From the NCBI RefSeq assembly GCF_019393635.1, contig NC_057861.1, forward strand, positions 77,197,327-77,261,326: DNA of 64,000 nucleotides, given 5' to 3'. Positions within the stretch are counted from its first letter, which is position 1. Each line of letters starts with the position of its first letter. The translations under genes and the position numbers were made by a program. This document shows, piece after piece, positions 23,301 to 51,094 of the stretch. The notes beneath the pieces are model-generated. The model did not search any database and was not told the origin of the DNA. It worked only from the letters and a program-made list of their open reading frames with translations. Source of the DNA: Dromiciops gliroides (lineage: Eukaryota > Chordata > Mammalia > Microbiotheria > Microbiotheriidae).

Positions 23301-26300
23301 CCTCACCCAGACCTTGCATCCCCCAGCCACAAAATTCCCATATGCAAGAGGGGTCCAGAGGGAATCTCTCCAGAGTATCATCCGTGTGGGACTGTTAGAT
23401 TCTGGAGAATGACCTATCCCTCAACATTGTTCCATGTCAGGTCTCTCAAAGTGGGACTGCAGATCTCCATGGATTACTGGTGGTGCACGAATGTGGTTCT
23501 CCGAGGGGTGGATGAGGTATGTCTCCTGCTGTTGGGAATAGAGAGGGCATTCCAGGAGCCAGGGAAGCCTGACAGCCATTGGCTCTGGGAATTTCCCTTT
23601 CAAAGACCTGGCATTCTCTAGTGCACAGGAGAGGTCAAGTAGTGTCAGCATTTCCGTTTGGATTAGTTGTAGTGTTTTGTCCCATGTGCCTGGAAAGCTA
23701 AGTCATCCATCAAGCTTTCATCAGGGTTGGAAGCAGGAGTTAAGAGACTGGGAGGCAGTGTGGGGTGGTGGGAGAAAACAGGCTCAGATGCCATTGAACA
23801 TGACTTCTTAAGCTGCTTCCACTCGCAACCCCTTTTCACCTGAGAAATCTTTGTGCAACACAGGGTATATAGGTATATAAAATAGGCATACATAACCATT
23901 TACTATTGCCAAATTTTTGTGACTCCCACATTCAGTTACATGACCCCACATGAAGTCTCAACCCAGTCTAAGAAGCTTTGTCATAGAATAATGAAATTTG
24001 AACCCAGGTCCTCTGAGTCCAATGCCTGTGGTTCTTCCCACTAGAGCAAGCTCAGTTCTATAGTAACTTGCTGTGTGACCTCAGGAAAGTCATTTGACTT
24101 CTCTAGGCCTCAGTTTCCTCCTGGAATATGAGGAAGTTGGACTCAGTAAGAAGGGCCCTCTGAACTCTAACAATCCTCCTGTGAGGCTATGAATTGAATT
24201 TGATTAAGGAGCCCTTCCCCTAGGAGATGGTTTTGAATTATGGCATATAGGAGGAGAGAGATGGGATAATAGGTTTTTGAGCTAAAAGAGACCTTAGAGA
24301 CCACCTGGTCCAGCCCATTTATTCTACAGATATGGAAACAGACCAGAGAGATTAAATGAATATAAAAGACAGAGGGAGGAAGGCTGTTTAAGGATTATGG
24401 GATCCCCAAGCCGACTTTAAGGTGGGAAAGGGAAGCCAAGAAAGTTCTCTGGCTAGGATGGAAGCCATCCTAGGGTTGCCCTGAGGGTTGGGGGATTGAG
24501 GAGGGGCAGACACCCCCTCCCCCATCCCTTCTCTCTGTCCCTGTGGCCAGAACAGCCCTGGCTACATGGAGGTGATGTCAGCGTGTCACCAGCGGGCAGC
24601 TGATGCCTTGGTAGCTGGAGCCATCCTCAACGGGGGCCTCTATGTGAAGCTGGGCCAAGGACTCTGCTCCTTTAACCACCTGCTACCCCCCGAGTACATC
24701 ACCACCCTTCGCCTACTGGAGGACAAAGCCCTCACTCGGGGCTCCAGAGAGGTGGGCAGCTTCAGGGACTGGGGGCATGGGGGGTGGTCAGCTGCGAGGA
24801 GCTCCAGCCCCATGCTGAGCACTGGGGAAGGAGCTGACTTATAGAGGCAACTGGAAGTATAAGCTTTGTCTTCTGGGGATTTTCTGACTGTGCCTCTTGA
24901 TGGACCAAGAGCTGTGGGAGATGTGAGGGCTTGGGGTCCTGGGAGGAAGGGAGTTTCCAAAGCTGGAGAGCCTAAGTAGGCTTGACTTCTTGGAAGAGGG
25001 CATTTGTGCTAGATGTTGAAGACAGGGAATGGGCCTATATGAAAGGGGGTTGGGGGGGAGTATTGAGGCCTTGGTATCATATTACCTCACAGCTTCACTA
25101 GGATGCTGTTAGTAATCTTAAGGGACCTAATGAGCCAGAGAAGGCCTGAGTGTGGGAGACTGGCCCTGGACTGGACTGCTCCCGTGGCTGAGCTAGGCTC
25201 CCTTTCTCTTGCAGGTGGATGAGCTATTCATGGAGGATTTCCAGACCCCAGCCAGTGAGATGTTCCAGGAATTTGACTATGAGCCTGTAGCAGCCGCCAG
25301 CCTGGCCCAGGTGCACAAAGCAAAGCTGAAGGATGGCACAGAGGTGGCTGTGAAGGTGTGTGTATGTGTGGGAGTAGCCCGAGTGTCTCTGGGCTCTGCC
25401 CAAGGACTTGACTGGAAGAAGGAACCATGAGGATCACCAGGCAGGGCTATCAGCGTGTTGACCGTTCTTGTTTGGCTTGGAGAGGTAGCCAGGAAGGTTT
25501 TAGGACAGTCTCTGGCACCTGTGGAGCCTGAAGTCATAGGCTCTCCCAGAATGTTACTGCTGAAAGGGACCTTAGGAAGCAGGTTGAGTCTAACTCCACA
25601 TTTTGCAGAGGAAAAAAATAGATCCTGAGGGAGGATGACATAAATGCCAGAGACCTAGGGTTCCAGCGTAACTCTTGTGGTGCCAGGCCTGTTCTGGAAC
25701 CTGTCCCATGGCCCTCTTTACCTCACACAGCAGTACAGCAGCCTATTCCCTGCCCTCCCTGTCTCCTCTAGCTGCACAGATTTGGACCAAAAGGCACTAA
25801 CCCACTTGGGAAATTTTTATACTTCCCCATGGCATTCGAGGCTGCTCCATGATCTGGTCCTACCCCACCCAGTCATGCCTGGAATGCTTTCCCTCCCTCC
25901 TCTGCCTTCCAGGCAGAGGGAGAGCCCCAGGCCCACTGCTACTGGGAAGTCTAACTGGCCTGTTTCAGCACTGCTCTTCCTTTTCTTAGCTGGTCCATTC
26001 ACAAGAAAGTACTACACTGTTTAGTTTTTCCTTAAGTGACCTAAGACCATTTCCAGGTCATAAATCAAATCCCTCTGTTACATGATAGATACAAGATAAC
26101 CCAAAGAGGTAACTCATTGAGAAAGTATTGATAAGGGGGGCTCAAGAAAGGCTTCCAAGAAGATGGTCCCTGGGCTGCTTCTTGAAGGAAGCAAGGGGTT
26201 TCATATGGGATGGGACAGGAGAGATCATCATTATGTGTTGATAAGGCAGAAGATGACTTAACCCTTGCATCCAGTACAGGTGCAGTACATTGACCTAAGG

Positions 26301-29300
26301 GACAGGTTTGACGGGGACATCCACACCCTTGAGCTCCTGCTGCAGATTATCGAGTTCATGCATCCCAGCTTTGGTTTTAGCTGGGTCCTCAAGGTAGCTC
26401 TGGCCCCAGCCCCTTAAATGCATTGCATATGGCACTAGAGAGGGAGTGGAAAATACAGCTGTTTGCCTAGGCCTCAGGGAGACTCCAGCCTCTATATTCT
26501 TGGGATGTTGTGGATCTGCTACAATTCTACCTCAAGACTCCTTTCTTATCCCATTTCCCCTCCCCTCCCCTCCCCTCCCCTCCCCCACATCCTCCCTACG
26601 TACAACCCAGTTCCCACATTAATATCTCCCCCTGTTGGATTCTCCACCTCAGGACCTGAAAGGAACCTTGGCCCAGGAACTGGACTTTGAGAACGAGGCT
26701 CGAAACTCAGAGCGCTGTGCCAATGACCTGAAGCACTTTCGCTATGTAGTGGTACCACGTGTTCACTGGGACAAGTCCAGCAAGGTTTGAGCCTTGAGGT
26801 TTCCTGAAAAGCAATTTAGGATCTTTCCCTTCCACAACTTACCCTGTCCCATCCAAACTAGGTCCTCTGACCCTTCCCCCTCCCCCCCAAATCCCCTCAG
26901 ATTGGGCAGATCTGGCCTGCTTATCAGCCCTTGTCTCCCAATTTCCAGAGGGTGCTGACTGCTGACTTCTGTAATGGCTGTAAGGTCAACAACGTGGAAG
27001 AGATCCAGAAGCAGGGGCTCAGCTTGAGTGATGTATGAACCTCAGTTTTTCTGCACTTATGTAATTTACACATGACCTATGCTGGTTTTATCTATTAGAT
27101 TGAGCTCCACTGAGACAGGAACTATTTTACCTAAATTTCTATTTCTTAACCCACTATACAGTTGTTTGTGAAGTTAATGTGTGAAAGAGGTGAGGAGTGG
27201 GATTTATGTCTTTTTTATGAGATTGTGATTTGGGGCAGGGGGGGTCAGATGTGCCAGATGTGCCATCCCTGGGAGTGCTGGGGATGTTCCATTTCTGCTT
27301 CTGAGAAAATGATTCTCACCTCTTAATGGGCACCCACTCTTTTAGATATCATCTAAATTGATCCGAGTATTTGCTGAACAGATCTTTTACACGGGCTTCA
27401 TCCACTCAGATCCCCACCCTGGAAATGGTAAGATACCAGTCTTGGGAGGGAAGAGATTGGTGTGGGCCATCTAAGGTTGGGCTAAGTTAGATACTCCCTA
27501 CCCATATTCTCTCTTAGTATTGGTACGGAAAGGCTCAGATGGAAAGGCAGAATTGGTGTTGCTGGACCATGGCCTCTACCAGTTCCTGAATGAGAAGTAA
27601 GATCCGTACCCTATGGCAATACCCTAGTCCTGGGGGGAAGAGAAAAGAATTGGTTATCTGCATTGAATCAACCCTGTGGGGGCCCGGAGACCATACAGTT
27701 GTGGGGAACAAGGGATGGAATGTCTGACCTGACCAGAAGGGTCACACACCCCCTGCCCCCCACCCCCTTCCCCAGGGATCGAATGGCCTTGTGCCAACTG
27801 TGGCGGGCCATTATCTTGCGGGATGATGCAGCCATGAAGAAGCATTCTGCTGAGCTTGGTGTTAAAGGTAAAAGGGGGGATGAGGTGGTGTCGAGGGGTG
27901 GGTTTTTACCCATAGACCTTCTGTATGGGGTTTATGTAGTAGTCTTAAGTTGTTAATTAAATTATGAGATTGGGGTTCAAACAAGCAGTCGTGGCTTTTC
28001 ACACAGGTGGTTGACACAACTAATTCTTTAATAGAATTAACTCTGCATTAAAGCAGAAAGTGGGATGCACAATTAAAAGTTTGTTGTTTTTTTTTAATCC
28101 AGACAATCTGGAATGTTTAGACCTTAGGCCTAATATTTTAGACCACTGGTGTCAAACTCAAATAGAAGGGGCCACTAATCCATACATAAGGATCCCTGTG
28201 AGTCACATCAATGTTATATTTTTAGTTCTATTTTAAAGTATTTCTCAATCACATGTGTTCAGGACACAATCAGAATGTTCTTGGGCTGCATATTTGACAC
28301 CTCTCTGCTTTAGACAGTTGCTTTTTACTGTTTAACTTAATTCTGGATCTCTGCTCAGAGTAGTGATGGAGGTTGTTGCCCTTGAGCTTCCCTGTAACAA
28401 TGCAAGGAGGCCTTAAATCAAGTTTAAATGTTTAAGGGCCAAGGGGCAGGTAGGTGGTACAGTGGATAGAGCACCAGCCCTGGAGTCAGGAGTACCTGAG
28501 TTCAAATCCAGCTTCAGACACTTGACACTTACTAGCTGTGTGACCCTGGGCAAGTCACTTAACCCCAATTGCCTCACAAAAAACCACCAAAAAATAAGTT
28601 TAAGGGCCTTGCCTAGCTGAACCTAGAAGGAACGCCAGTCTAGTTCTCCCATTTAACATATGGGGAAAATAGGCGTTGCCTAATTCTTCCAGTGGATTCC
28701 ACTAACCAAAAACGTCAGGGAAAGGAAAAAGCCCTGTCCTGGGTTTCTTTTGTTACTCAAAGAAACCTAAGAACTTTGATGAGCACTGGACTCATTTGTC
28801 TTTTCATATGTTGTAATTGAATGCAAAGTAACATGCTTCATTCACAATTAGCTTCTTTCCAGACCTTACTTTGCGGGATTAACCTCTGGACCAGTTGTTT
28901 AAAAATTAAAAAAAAAAAGACCTGGGACAGCTGAAATTGCATTTTTTGACAAAAATAATTGCAAAGCAGTGTCTTCACTAGAAATCTACCTTAGCAAACT
29001 TCCCATTGTTCTATAGCTGCACTCAGCACTAGGCTAATTCCTGTTACCCAAGAGTCTTTAGCCAGAGGTGCCAAATTCAAATAGAAAACCACAAATAAAC
29101 CACATTATTTACGCGGTATTCTATTTCTATTAAACATTTTCCCCATTACATTGTAATTTGGTTTAGGCTAGTCTTTGAGTTTGACACCTACTTGGAGGTA
29201 CTTCGACAGCTATCACATTCTCCTCATCCCCAGTGTCCAAACTATAACCAGCCCCTCTCCTTTCCCTACTCTAAGACTATTTCCTGTTCTGTGAGATCCT

Positions 29301-30173
29301 AATGCAACGACCAATTCATATGGAGCAATTGTGGAATTCTGGTATGCTGAGCCGTGCAGAGACAGCCTACATGCAGGAAATGGCCAAAGAACACTTTGCC
29401 CGGATCATGGAGGTGCTGAAGGCCTTGCCCCGCCCCATGCTGCTTGTTCTTCGAAACATCAACACCGTGCGCTCCATCACCATGACCCTACAGGCCCCTG
29501 TGGACCGCTATTTTCTCATGGCCAAGAGGTTTGGGATGGGACTTGCCCATACTTTTTGCCATCACAAACAAATTAAACCAAGTGTTAGTACAACACAATG
29601 AGGGAACCCATTACTTAAGAGCTACTGAGTTTTAGCCCCTGCCCCCCACCCACCCACCAAAAAAAATCCACAGTAGGGGGGGGTGGGGGTGGTGAAAGAT
29701 AGGTTGCTTGGCTGTCTTAACTCTTGTGTTACAGTTCCCAGGGAAGGGAAAAACTGGGTCTAGAAAAGAGTGGGATAGCAAAGCATGTATACAGAGAGAA
29801 AATGCTAATGCTGTGTTTTTTTTGGGGGGGAGGAAGTGCTGTGAAGAGCTGGAGCCGCCTGGTTGGTGAGCAGACTGAAGGTACCTTCTACAGACGCCTT
29901 CTGAACTGGATCAAGGTCACATGGGAGAGCTTCAAGTTTGAAACTGTCCTCAGGTGAGGGGGGCAGCAACCCATGTAAAAATGGGAGGAAGGGGACTGAT
30001 AGAGGGGCTGGAGCCATTGCTGGGTCCCACCTTTTACTCCCTCTCTTGGCTCTAGGTTGGAAATGTTATCAATGCACCTAACCTCCATGATCATCAAATT
30101 CCTGGTTTACTTTGGTGTCATGCTTGAGCCTGAAGAGATGTTCAAGAAAATGGAGCCCTATGTGGGCGGATAG
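8496..30173 (+). CDS. ADCK5: ADCK5, UbiB/ABC1-family atypical kinase
   Basis: A mitochondrial-type aarF-domain protein of the UbiB family (coenzyme Q-linked kinases/ATPases); the exact substrate of ADCK5 is unknown. Fourteen coding exons join in frame: 8496-8614, 9872-10021, 23441-23516, 24551-24751, 25215-25355, 26280-26393, 26653-26784, 26949-27032, 27346-27427, 27518-27596, 27776-27867, 29276-29528, 29837-29953, 30056-30173 (about 585 residues; human about 580). Family hallmarks: KxGQ (YVKLGQ, about residue 148), the Ala-rich loop AAASLAQVH in place of a Gly-rich loop, VAVK lysine (about 229), HSDPHPGN (about 359) and LLDHG (about 383). A hydrophobic stretch [11 protein letters not shown] lies near residue 55. 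The initiator exon (human MWRP) was not found. The stop codon now lies in an inserted SINE. Confidence 0.96.
8715..8860. repeat. L2 3'-end fragment
   Basis: Contains 'cagtgcttagcacagaacc' and 'attgattgatt', typical of the 3' end of L2. It lies in ADCK5 intron 2. Confidence 0.55.
9110..9290 (-). repeat. MIR-like fragment
   Basis: Antisense MIR pattern 'tttatatacagcacttggc', 'tttacataggagcagactc' and 'ctaggattcaaattctg', in ADCK5 intron 2. Confidence 0.55.
9631..9655. repeat. (GT)n microsatellite
   Basis: About 12 GT units in ADCK5 intron 2. Confidence 0.9.
10835..10950 (-). repeat. MIR fragment
   Basis: Antisense MIR: 'aataaggaagctgaggcc', 'gttacacaagtggtaagtg', 'ggatttgaatcttgg'. Confidence 0.65.
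11322..11683 (-). mobile_element. Solo ERV LTR nested in L1
   Basis: About 360 bp starting tgtgaggggctaaaatt and ending in ca. Read on the minus strand it ends 'ttttagcccctcaca', a typical retroviral U5 end. It interrupts an L1 at 'tttcttacagc | acaatag', with that target partly repeated on the right, so an empty site is implied by the L1. No internal viral region is present. It is a fossil, younger than the host L1. Confidence 0.6.
11701..11865 (+). repeat. Marsupial CORE-SINE
   Basis: Full-length forward copy with perfect 17-bp target duplication attaaacagcacaatag (11684 and 11866). The site lies at the junction of the solo LTR and the L1, so the SINE is the youngest of the three. Confidence 0.93.
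12300..13870 (-). repeat. Older L1 (antisense)
   Basis: A more diverged antisense L1 spanning 3' UTR-like sequence, the ORF2 C-terminus ('cagcacaatactactcc', 'attgatgggcaccccctc') and upstream ORF2 ('tttgggtttataaaaaact'). It is interrupted by a truncated SINE at 13193. The reading frame is heavily decayed. Confidence 0.75.
13193..13285 (+). repeat. 5'-truncated CORE-SINE
   Basis: Only the 3' half is present ('aaatctggcctcagacactt' onward) with an A/G-rich tail. It is flanked by an unusually long imperfect duplication starting 'ttatttcctttga' (13143 and 13300). Confidence 0.8.
14340..14506 (-). repeat. Marsupial CORE-SINE
   Basis: Reverse copy with target duplication aaggactacttttc (14326 and 14507). 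It carries a small internal insertion, 'gcgtgt', after the 'gctagtaa' motif. Confidence 0.9.
16415..16570 (-). repeat. MIR-like fragment
   Basis: Antisense MIR pattern 'cattttacggataaggaaattgagg' type (partly quoted) and a following 'gagaaagctagttagtgatgg'. Confidence 0.55.
16622..16777 (-). repeat. Marsupial CORE-SINE
   Basis: Reverse copy with 'cagggcaatgggggttaagt' and a 'cgccacctagctgcct' end; the tail is A/T-rich rather than pure poly-T. Confidence 0.88.
17028..17187 (+). repeat. Marsupial CORE-SINE
   Basis: Forward copy with imperfect target duplication aaaatgaacacatact / aacaagaacacatact (17012 and 17187). Confidence 0.88.
17228..17266 (+). pseudogene. U6 snRNA 5' fragment
   Basis: 39 nt match the 5' end of U6 small nuclear RNA ('tgctcactttggcagcacat', then 'atagtaaaattgg'), about U6 nt 2-40. 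It is flanked by a 17-bp near-perfect duplication, attagtttagtcagtca / attagttcagtcagtca (17211 and 17267). No poly-A tail and no U6 promoter are present, so it is a dead insertion. Confidence 0.88.
17295..17490 (+). repeat. Old CORE-SINE
   Basis: A tRNA-like head 'gaggcagctaggcagctcag' followed by a MIR-like core ('cctcacagggttgttatgagg'). It is much more diverged than the young SINE family. Confidence 0.65.
19838..19999 (-). repeat. Marsupial CORE-SINE
   Basis: Reverse copy with an (ATT)n-extended tail and target duplication cattgatttattatta (19823 and 19999). Confidence 0.9.
20105..20800. repeat. L2-like remnant interrupted by MIR
   Basis: 'tcacatcccacttggactattgcc', 'cagaataaagtccagacttcc' and 'catgtctttggctttcctgtc' are L2-type 3' sequences (partly quoted). 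An antisense MIR lies at about 20345-20510. Confidence 0.55.
21955..22266. repeat. Local duplication, copy A
   Basis: A unit holding an antisense MIR plus flanking sequence ('ccccagactcccaaggggac', 'aaatgatagggagtt'). Copy B lies at 22990-23275. The flanks outside the MIR are shared as well, so this is a segmental duplication and not just two MIRs. Confidence 0.7.
22285..22610 (-). repeat. Old L1 3' fragment (antisense)
   Basis: Diverged antisense L1: 'catttcttacaatacaatagt', 'taaatatttggtagatatggg', 'gagatcactggatcaaaagg' (partly quoted). Confidence 0.65.
22990..23275. repeat. Local duplication, copy B
   Basis: Partner of 21955-22266, with 'taatgacttacacttacaaa', 'aaggccacacagctagtaag' and 'aggggacaaatgataggg'. 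Copy A carries an extra 'gagtctag' repeat inside the MIR. Confidence 0.7.
26552..26586. repeat. (CCCCT)n pentanucleotide repeat
   Basis: At least six CCCCT units in the intron between ADCK5 exons ending 26393 and starting 26653. The minus strand has runs of four G separated by A, a textbook G-quadruplex pattern. Confidence 0.9.
28144..28307. mobile_element. hAT-type MITE
   Basis: About 164 bp with terminal inverted repeats ending cactggtgtcaaact at the left and tttgacacctctctg at the right, flanked by an 8-bp duplication ttttagac / ctttagac. This is the size and target-site signature of a non-autonomous hAT DNA transposon. There is no transposase. It lies in ADCK5 intron 12. Confidence 0.75.
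28443..28592 (+). repeat. Marsupial CORE-SINE
   Basis: Forward copy in ADCK5 intron 12 with target duplication gtttaagggcc (28430 and 28597). Confidence 0.9.
29063..29192. mobile_element. hAT-type MITE, second copy
   Basis: Diverged relative of the element at 28144: it starts cagaggtgccaaattcaaat and ends gagtttgacacctac. I see no clear 8-bp duplication. Confidence 0.6.
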
Positions 30174-30317
30174 GTGGCACAGTGGAGAAAGCACTGGCCC
30201 TGGATTTGGGAGGACCTGAGTTCAAATCTGACCTCAGACACTTGACACTTACTAGCTGTGTGATCCTGGGCAAGTCACTTAACCCTCATTGCGTACCCCC
30301 CACCCCCCCTCCCAAAG
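30161..30317 (+). repeat. CORE-SINE inserted in ADCK5 stop codon
   Basis: Forward SINE flanked by an exact 17-bp duplication aagaaaatggagcccta (30144-30160 and 30318-30334). The left copy ends within the ADCK5 reading frame; the right copy is followed by 'g', restoring the ancestral TAG. The SINE's own 'ggataggtgg' supplies the present stop at 30171-30173. The rest of the SINE is now ADCK5 3' UTR. Confidence 0.95.
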
Positions 30318-30538
30318 AAGAAAATGGAGCCCTAGATCTGGGTGGCCCTATCATACCCACCCTCAGCTGCACAGATTCACCTCCCTCAACAAAGAAACAA
30401 GGAGCAAGTATCAGCCACCAGGGCAACAAGATCATCTCCATCCCACCCACACATCAAGTGGCCAAGAATAGGGAGATGACAGACAAGTGCCTGTCTACTT
30501 GCTCAGACTAAGGCAGGGGAGGGGCCCTTGTGACACCA

Positions 30539-30544
30539 AATAAA
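30539..30544 (+). terminator. ADCK5 polyadenylation signal
   Basis: Canonical AATAAA 366 nt after the stop codon and downstream of the SINE. It is the only canonical hexamer between the stop and the CPSF1 3' end, so cleavage is expected near 30555-30570. Confidence 0.8.
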
Positions 30545-30659
30545 GGAGTACATGCAATGCTCAGTCTCCAACTGCAACTTCCTTGGTTATAGGGTGCTAA
30601 GAGAACAGGGCCTTCAGTGATAGGAAGGCCCCTCTTATTTCATCATGGCAGCTTCTTCA

Positions 30660-48521
<17,862 letters not shown>

Positions 48522-48799
48522 CTACAGACAAAAAAACAAAGTGGGGAAGGAGTTGGGATGGTTACTGAGAACCAACACATGCCAGACCCAGACACCCCTC
48601 AGAGATCCAAGGGGCCAACTGACCCCTAGACATGATCATCTCTGCTCCATTTTGGGCTATACCCAAATCTCCCTTATGCATACACACTTACTCCTACTCC
48701 CTCAGTTTTCACCCTAACCCTGTATTCCCCCCTCCCAAGATTTTCAATCACCCTTACACTCCCTTCTGAGCCCTGACCTTCCCCACAGGCTAACTCCTC

Positions 48800-49395
48800 A
48801 TATGCATCTGATCCATGCTTCTAGGAATACTCCCCTACCTTGACAACTCTCTCTGTGGTACTTTCCATCCCTCCTGTCCCTCACTGTCTCTCCCCCCGCC
48901 TCCCAGGATGCTCACCCTCCCCAGCAATGCTGACCCTCACTCCTGCCTACAGCCCTGGCCTCTTACCCATATCTCCAACTACCTACAAGACATATGCACC
49001 TGTTTGTCCCACCAGCGGCTCACACTAACCCTATCCAAAATTGGGCTTATCTTTCCCCCTAAATTTGCTCTTCTGACTTCCTCACCTTCACAAACTTGCT
49101 GAAATCCAATGGTCTTTTAAAGCCCATTTCACATACCACCTTCTAGAGGAAACCTTCCCTGATCCCCCATTCCTTCTGTAATTACCATTTTCCCTCCCAC
49201 TTTTCAAGCAGGGCTTTGCTCTGTATGTCTCTAACATTTAGTATGTAACACTATATATCAGAAGTATCTGTGCCTTTGTCTTATCCTCCTATAGGAATAT
49301 AAGCTTCAAATGGAGAAGGAATCTCTCTATCTTTCCCAGCACCCAAAGATCCCCTACAGGGTTCTGCAACACAACAGGTGCTCAGTAAATAAATT
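48800..49395. repeat. L2-like remnant
   Basis: 'tttaaagcccatttcacata', 'ggaaaccttccctgatcccc' and 'acaacaggtgctcagtaaat' are L2-type 3' motifs. It lies in CPSF1 intron 1. Confidence 0.6.
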
Positions 49396-49670
49396 AGGCA
49401 GCTGGGGTGGCAAAGGGAAGAGAACTCTGAAGCCTGGGTCAGGAAGAACTGCTTTCAAATTTGGTCTCGGACACCTGCTGGCTACATAACCCCTGGGCAG
49501 GGCACTTAACCGCATGTGTGCCTCAGTTTCCTCATCTATAAAACAGGAATGATAACAGCACCTACCTGCCAGGGTTGTTGCAGGGATCAAATGGGATATT
49601 TGTAAAGTGCTTTGCAAACTTTAAGGTGCTCTCTATAAATAACAACTATTATTATTATTATTATTAAATC
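49391..49670 (+). repeat. Old full-length CORE-SINE
   Basis: Head 'aggcagctggggtggcaaag', core 'cctcagtttcctcatctata', end 'gtgctttgcaaactttaagg', then an (ATT)n tail at 49648-49668. It is more diverged than the young SINEs. Confidence 0.75.
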
Positions 49671-50219
49671 AAGCCATCAACAAGGATGTGGTACTAGGTG
49701 TTGGGCATAGTGCTAATTTCCCTTTTGGGGTACGGCGGTCCCCGCCTCTCACTGATCTTCTTAGGCCAGACCTACCTAAAAGTGCCCCAAACTTCCTCGG
49801 TCCAAGGCTTCCTTCCTCCAAGAATCTATCCTTTCTTTTCCCTCGGTACCCCCAAGCCCAGTTCTCTCGAGATGCTTGGACCTCCCTCGGCCTCCCCCCA
49901 CCTCCAGTCCCATCCTTCCCCATCTTCCTTAGGACCCCTAGATGATTAACTTTCTCCTTCCCTCAGAGCTCTCCTCCCTTCCTCCCTAAACTCTTTTCCC
50001 TCCTTCCTCCGGACTGCCCCCACAGGATGCTGCCCCTCACTCCCCCCCCACCCCCCGACACCTCCTCCCCAGCCCCTCACTGCCCTCCTAGGACATTCCC
50101 CCTCCCCAACCCTTCACTGCCCCCCAGGACTCTCCTTCTCCCCAACTCTCCTCCAGCTCACTGCCTCCCCCCCACGCTCCTCCTCCCCACGGGTTCTCTT
50201 CCTCCATTCTTCAGGGCGC

Positions 50220-50700
50220 CCCCATCTTCTCCCCGCCCCCCCGGATCCTCTTATCTCTAACGTTCTTTCCCCTCCCCCACCTGTGTGGCGCACCGCCTCC
50301 TCCGCCTGTTCGCGCGGCCTAACGCGGCCTCGCTCCCGGCGCGCGCCGGCCCCGGCCGTTAGGTTCACGGTAGCAAGCTGGAGAGAAGAGATGGGGAAGA
50401 GAAGGGGCTCGAGGACGTCGAGGAAAGCGTTCCGGCCGCTCCGCGGAACCCTAACACAAACGTTCCGGCCCTGGCCCCGCCCCCTCCCCAATGTCCGCTC
50501 CTCCTCTCCACCCTCCAACCCCGCCCCGCCAGGTTAATTCGGAAGAACCGTGGGGGCGGAGCAAACCGCAGGCCGGAAGATCTTCTGCCTTCTCGCTCTC
50601 TCTCTCTCTCTCCCGCACCTGCGCATTGGTGGTCCCTGTCCAAGTAACGGGAGCTTAAGTGAAGGTGAAGCTATACACATCTTCCGCAGGCTGAGGAGTG
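50220..50700 (-). promoter_or_regulatory. CPSF1 CpG-island promoter and untranslated exon 1
   Basis: This is the only strongly CpG-rich segment of the window (dense CG at 50290-50480). On the minus strand a donor 'ccacacag|gtgggg' at 50281/50280 fits an untranslated exon 1 of about 100 nt, spliced to the acceptor at 48521, 30 nt before the ATG. Upstream on the minus strand are a CCAAT box (50624-50630) and a GCGCAGGTGCGG motif. No TATA box was seen. The exact start site is inferred. Confidence 0.7.
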
Positions 50701-51094
50701 ATGGGCGTGCCGTCCTTCCTTCATTCAATCGTTCTTAAAACTTAAAACTTTTTTTTTCTTTCTAAAAATTACTTAAGCCTCTCGGCCTGCCCGGGACTAA
50801 CGAACCAAGATGGAAAATGTTCCACTCAGCTCCACTCTGGTGCTGTGTGACCTTGGGAGAGTGGCTAGCCCTCTCTGAACCCCATCACTTACTGCTTCCT
50901 AGGTACTCTTCTTCCATTTTAGAGCAGAAAGGAACCTCAGGCCTCCTTTCAAGGAAGAACCAGACCCGCAGAGGTGAAGTGAGTTGTGCCAGAAATAAGG
51001 AAAACCGAAATTCTCTCAAAATCCAGAGGACTGAACTTTGCTCTTTCTGTTGCAACGCCCCCTCCCGAAAAAAAATCCTACAGTGCTCATCCGC

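Larger units (their letters stand above)
10022..23440 (+). other. ADCK5 intron 3 (13.4 kb, repeat-filled)
   Basis: This single intron separates the GRFGR exon from the SLKVGLQIS exon. It holds two nested generations of L1, one solo LTR, several SINEs, MIR and L2 remnants, a U6 fragment and a local duplication, listed separately. No other exon or promoter was recognised. Stretches around 13.9-14.3, 15.1-15.8, 17.5-19.8 and 20.8-21.4 kb show only unclassified or very old repeat-like sequence. Confidence 0.85.

Noticed and set aside
23175-23621. 148-codon plus-strand frame
   Set aside because: It only passes through a MIR and the real ADCK5 exon 23441-23516; the rest is intron, and the exon is used with flanking GT-AG sites.
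49669-50260. Open frames in the C-rich stretch upstream of CPSF1 coding exons
   Set aside because: They are proline/serine-rich low-complexity translations of a pyrimidine-rich intron; no conserved motif and no splice context.
50281-50738. A divergent gene starting from the CpG island on the plus strand
   Set aside because: Plus-strand frames are short, GC-driven and show no homology; the segment is explained by the CPSF1 promoter and exon 1.
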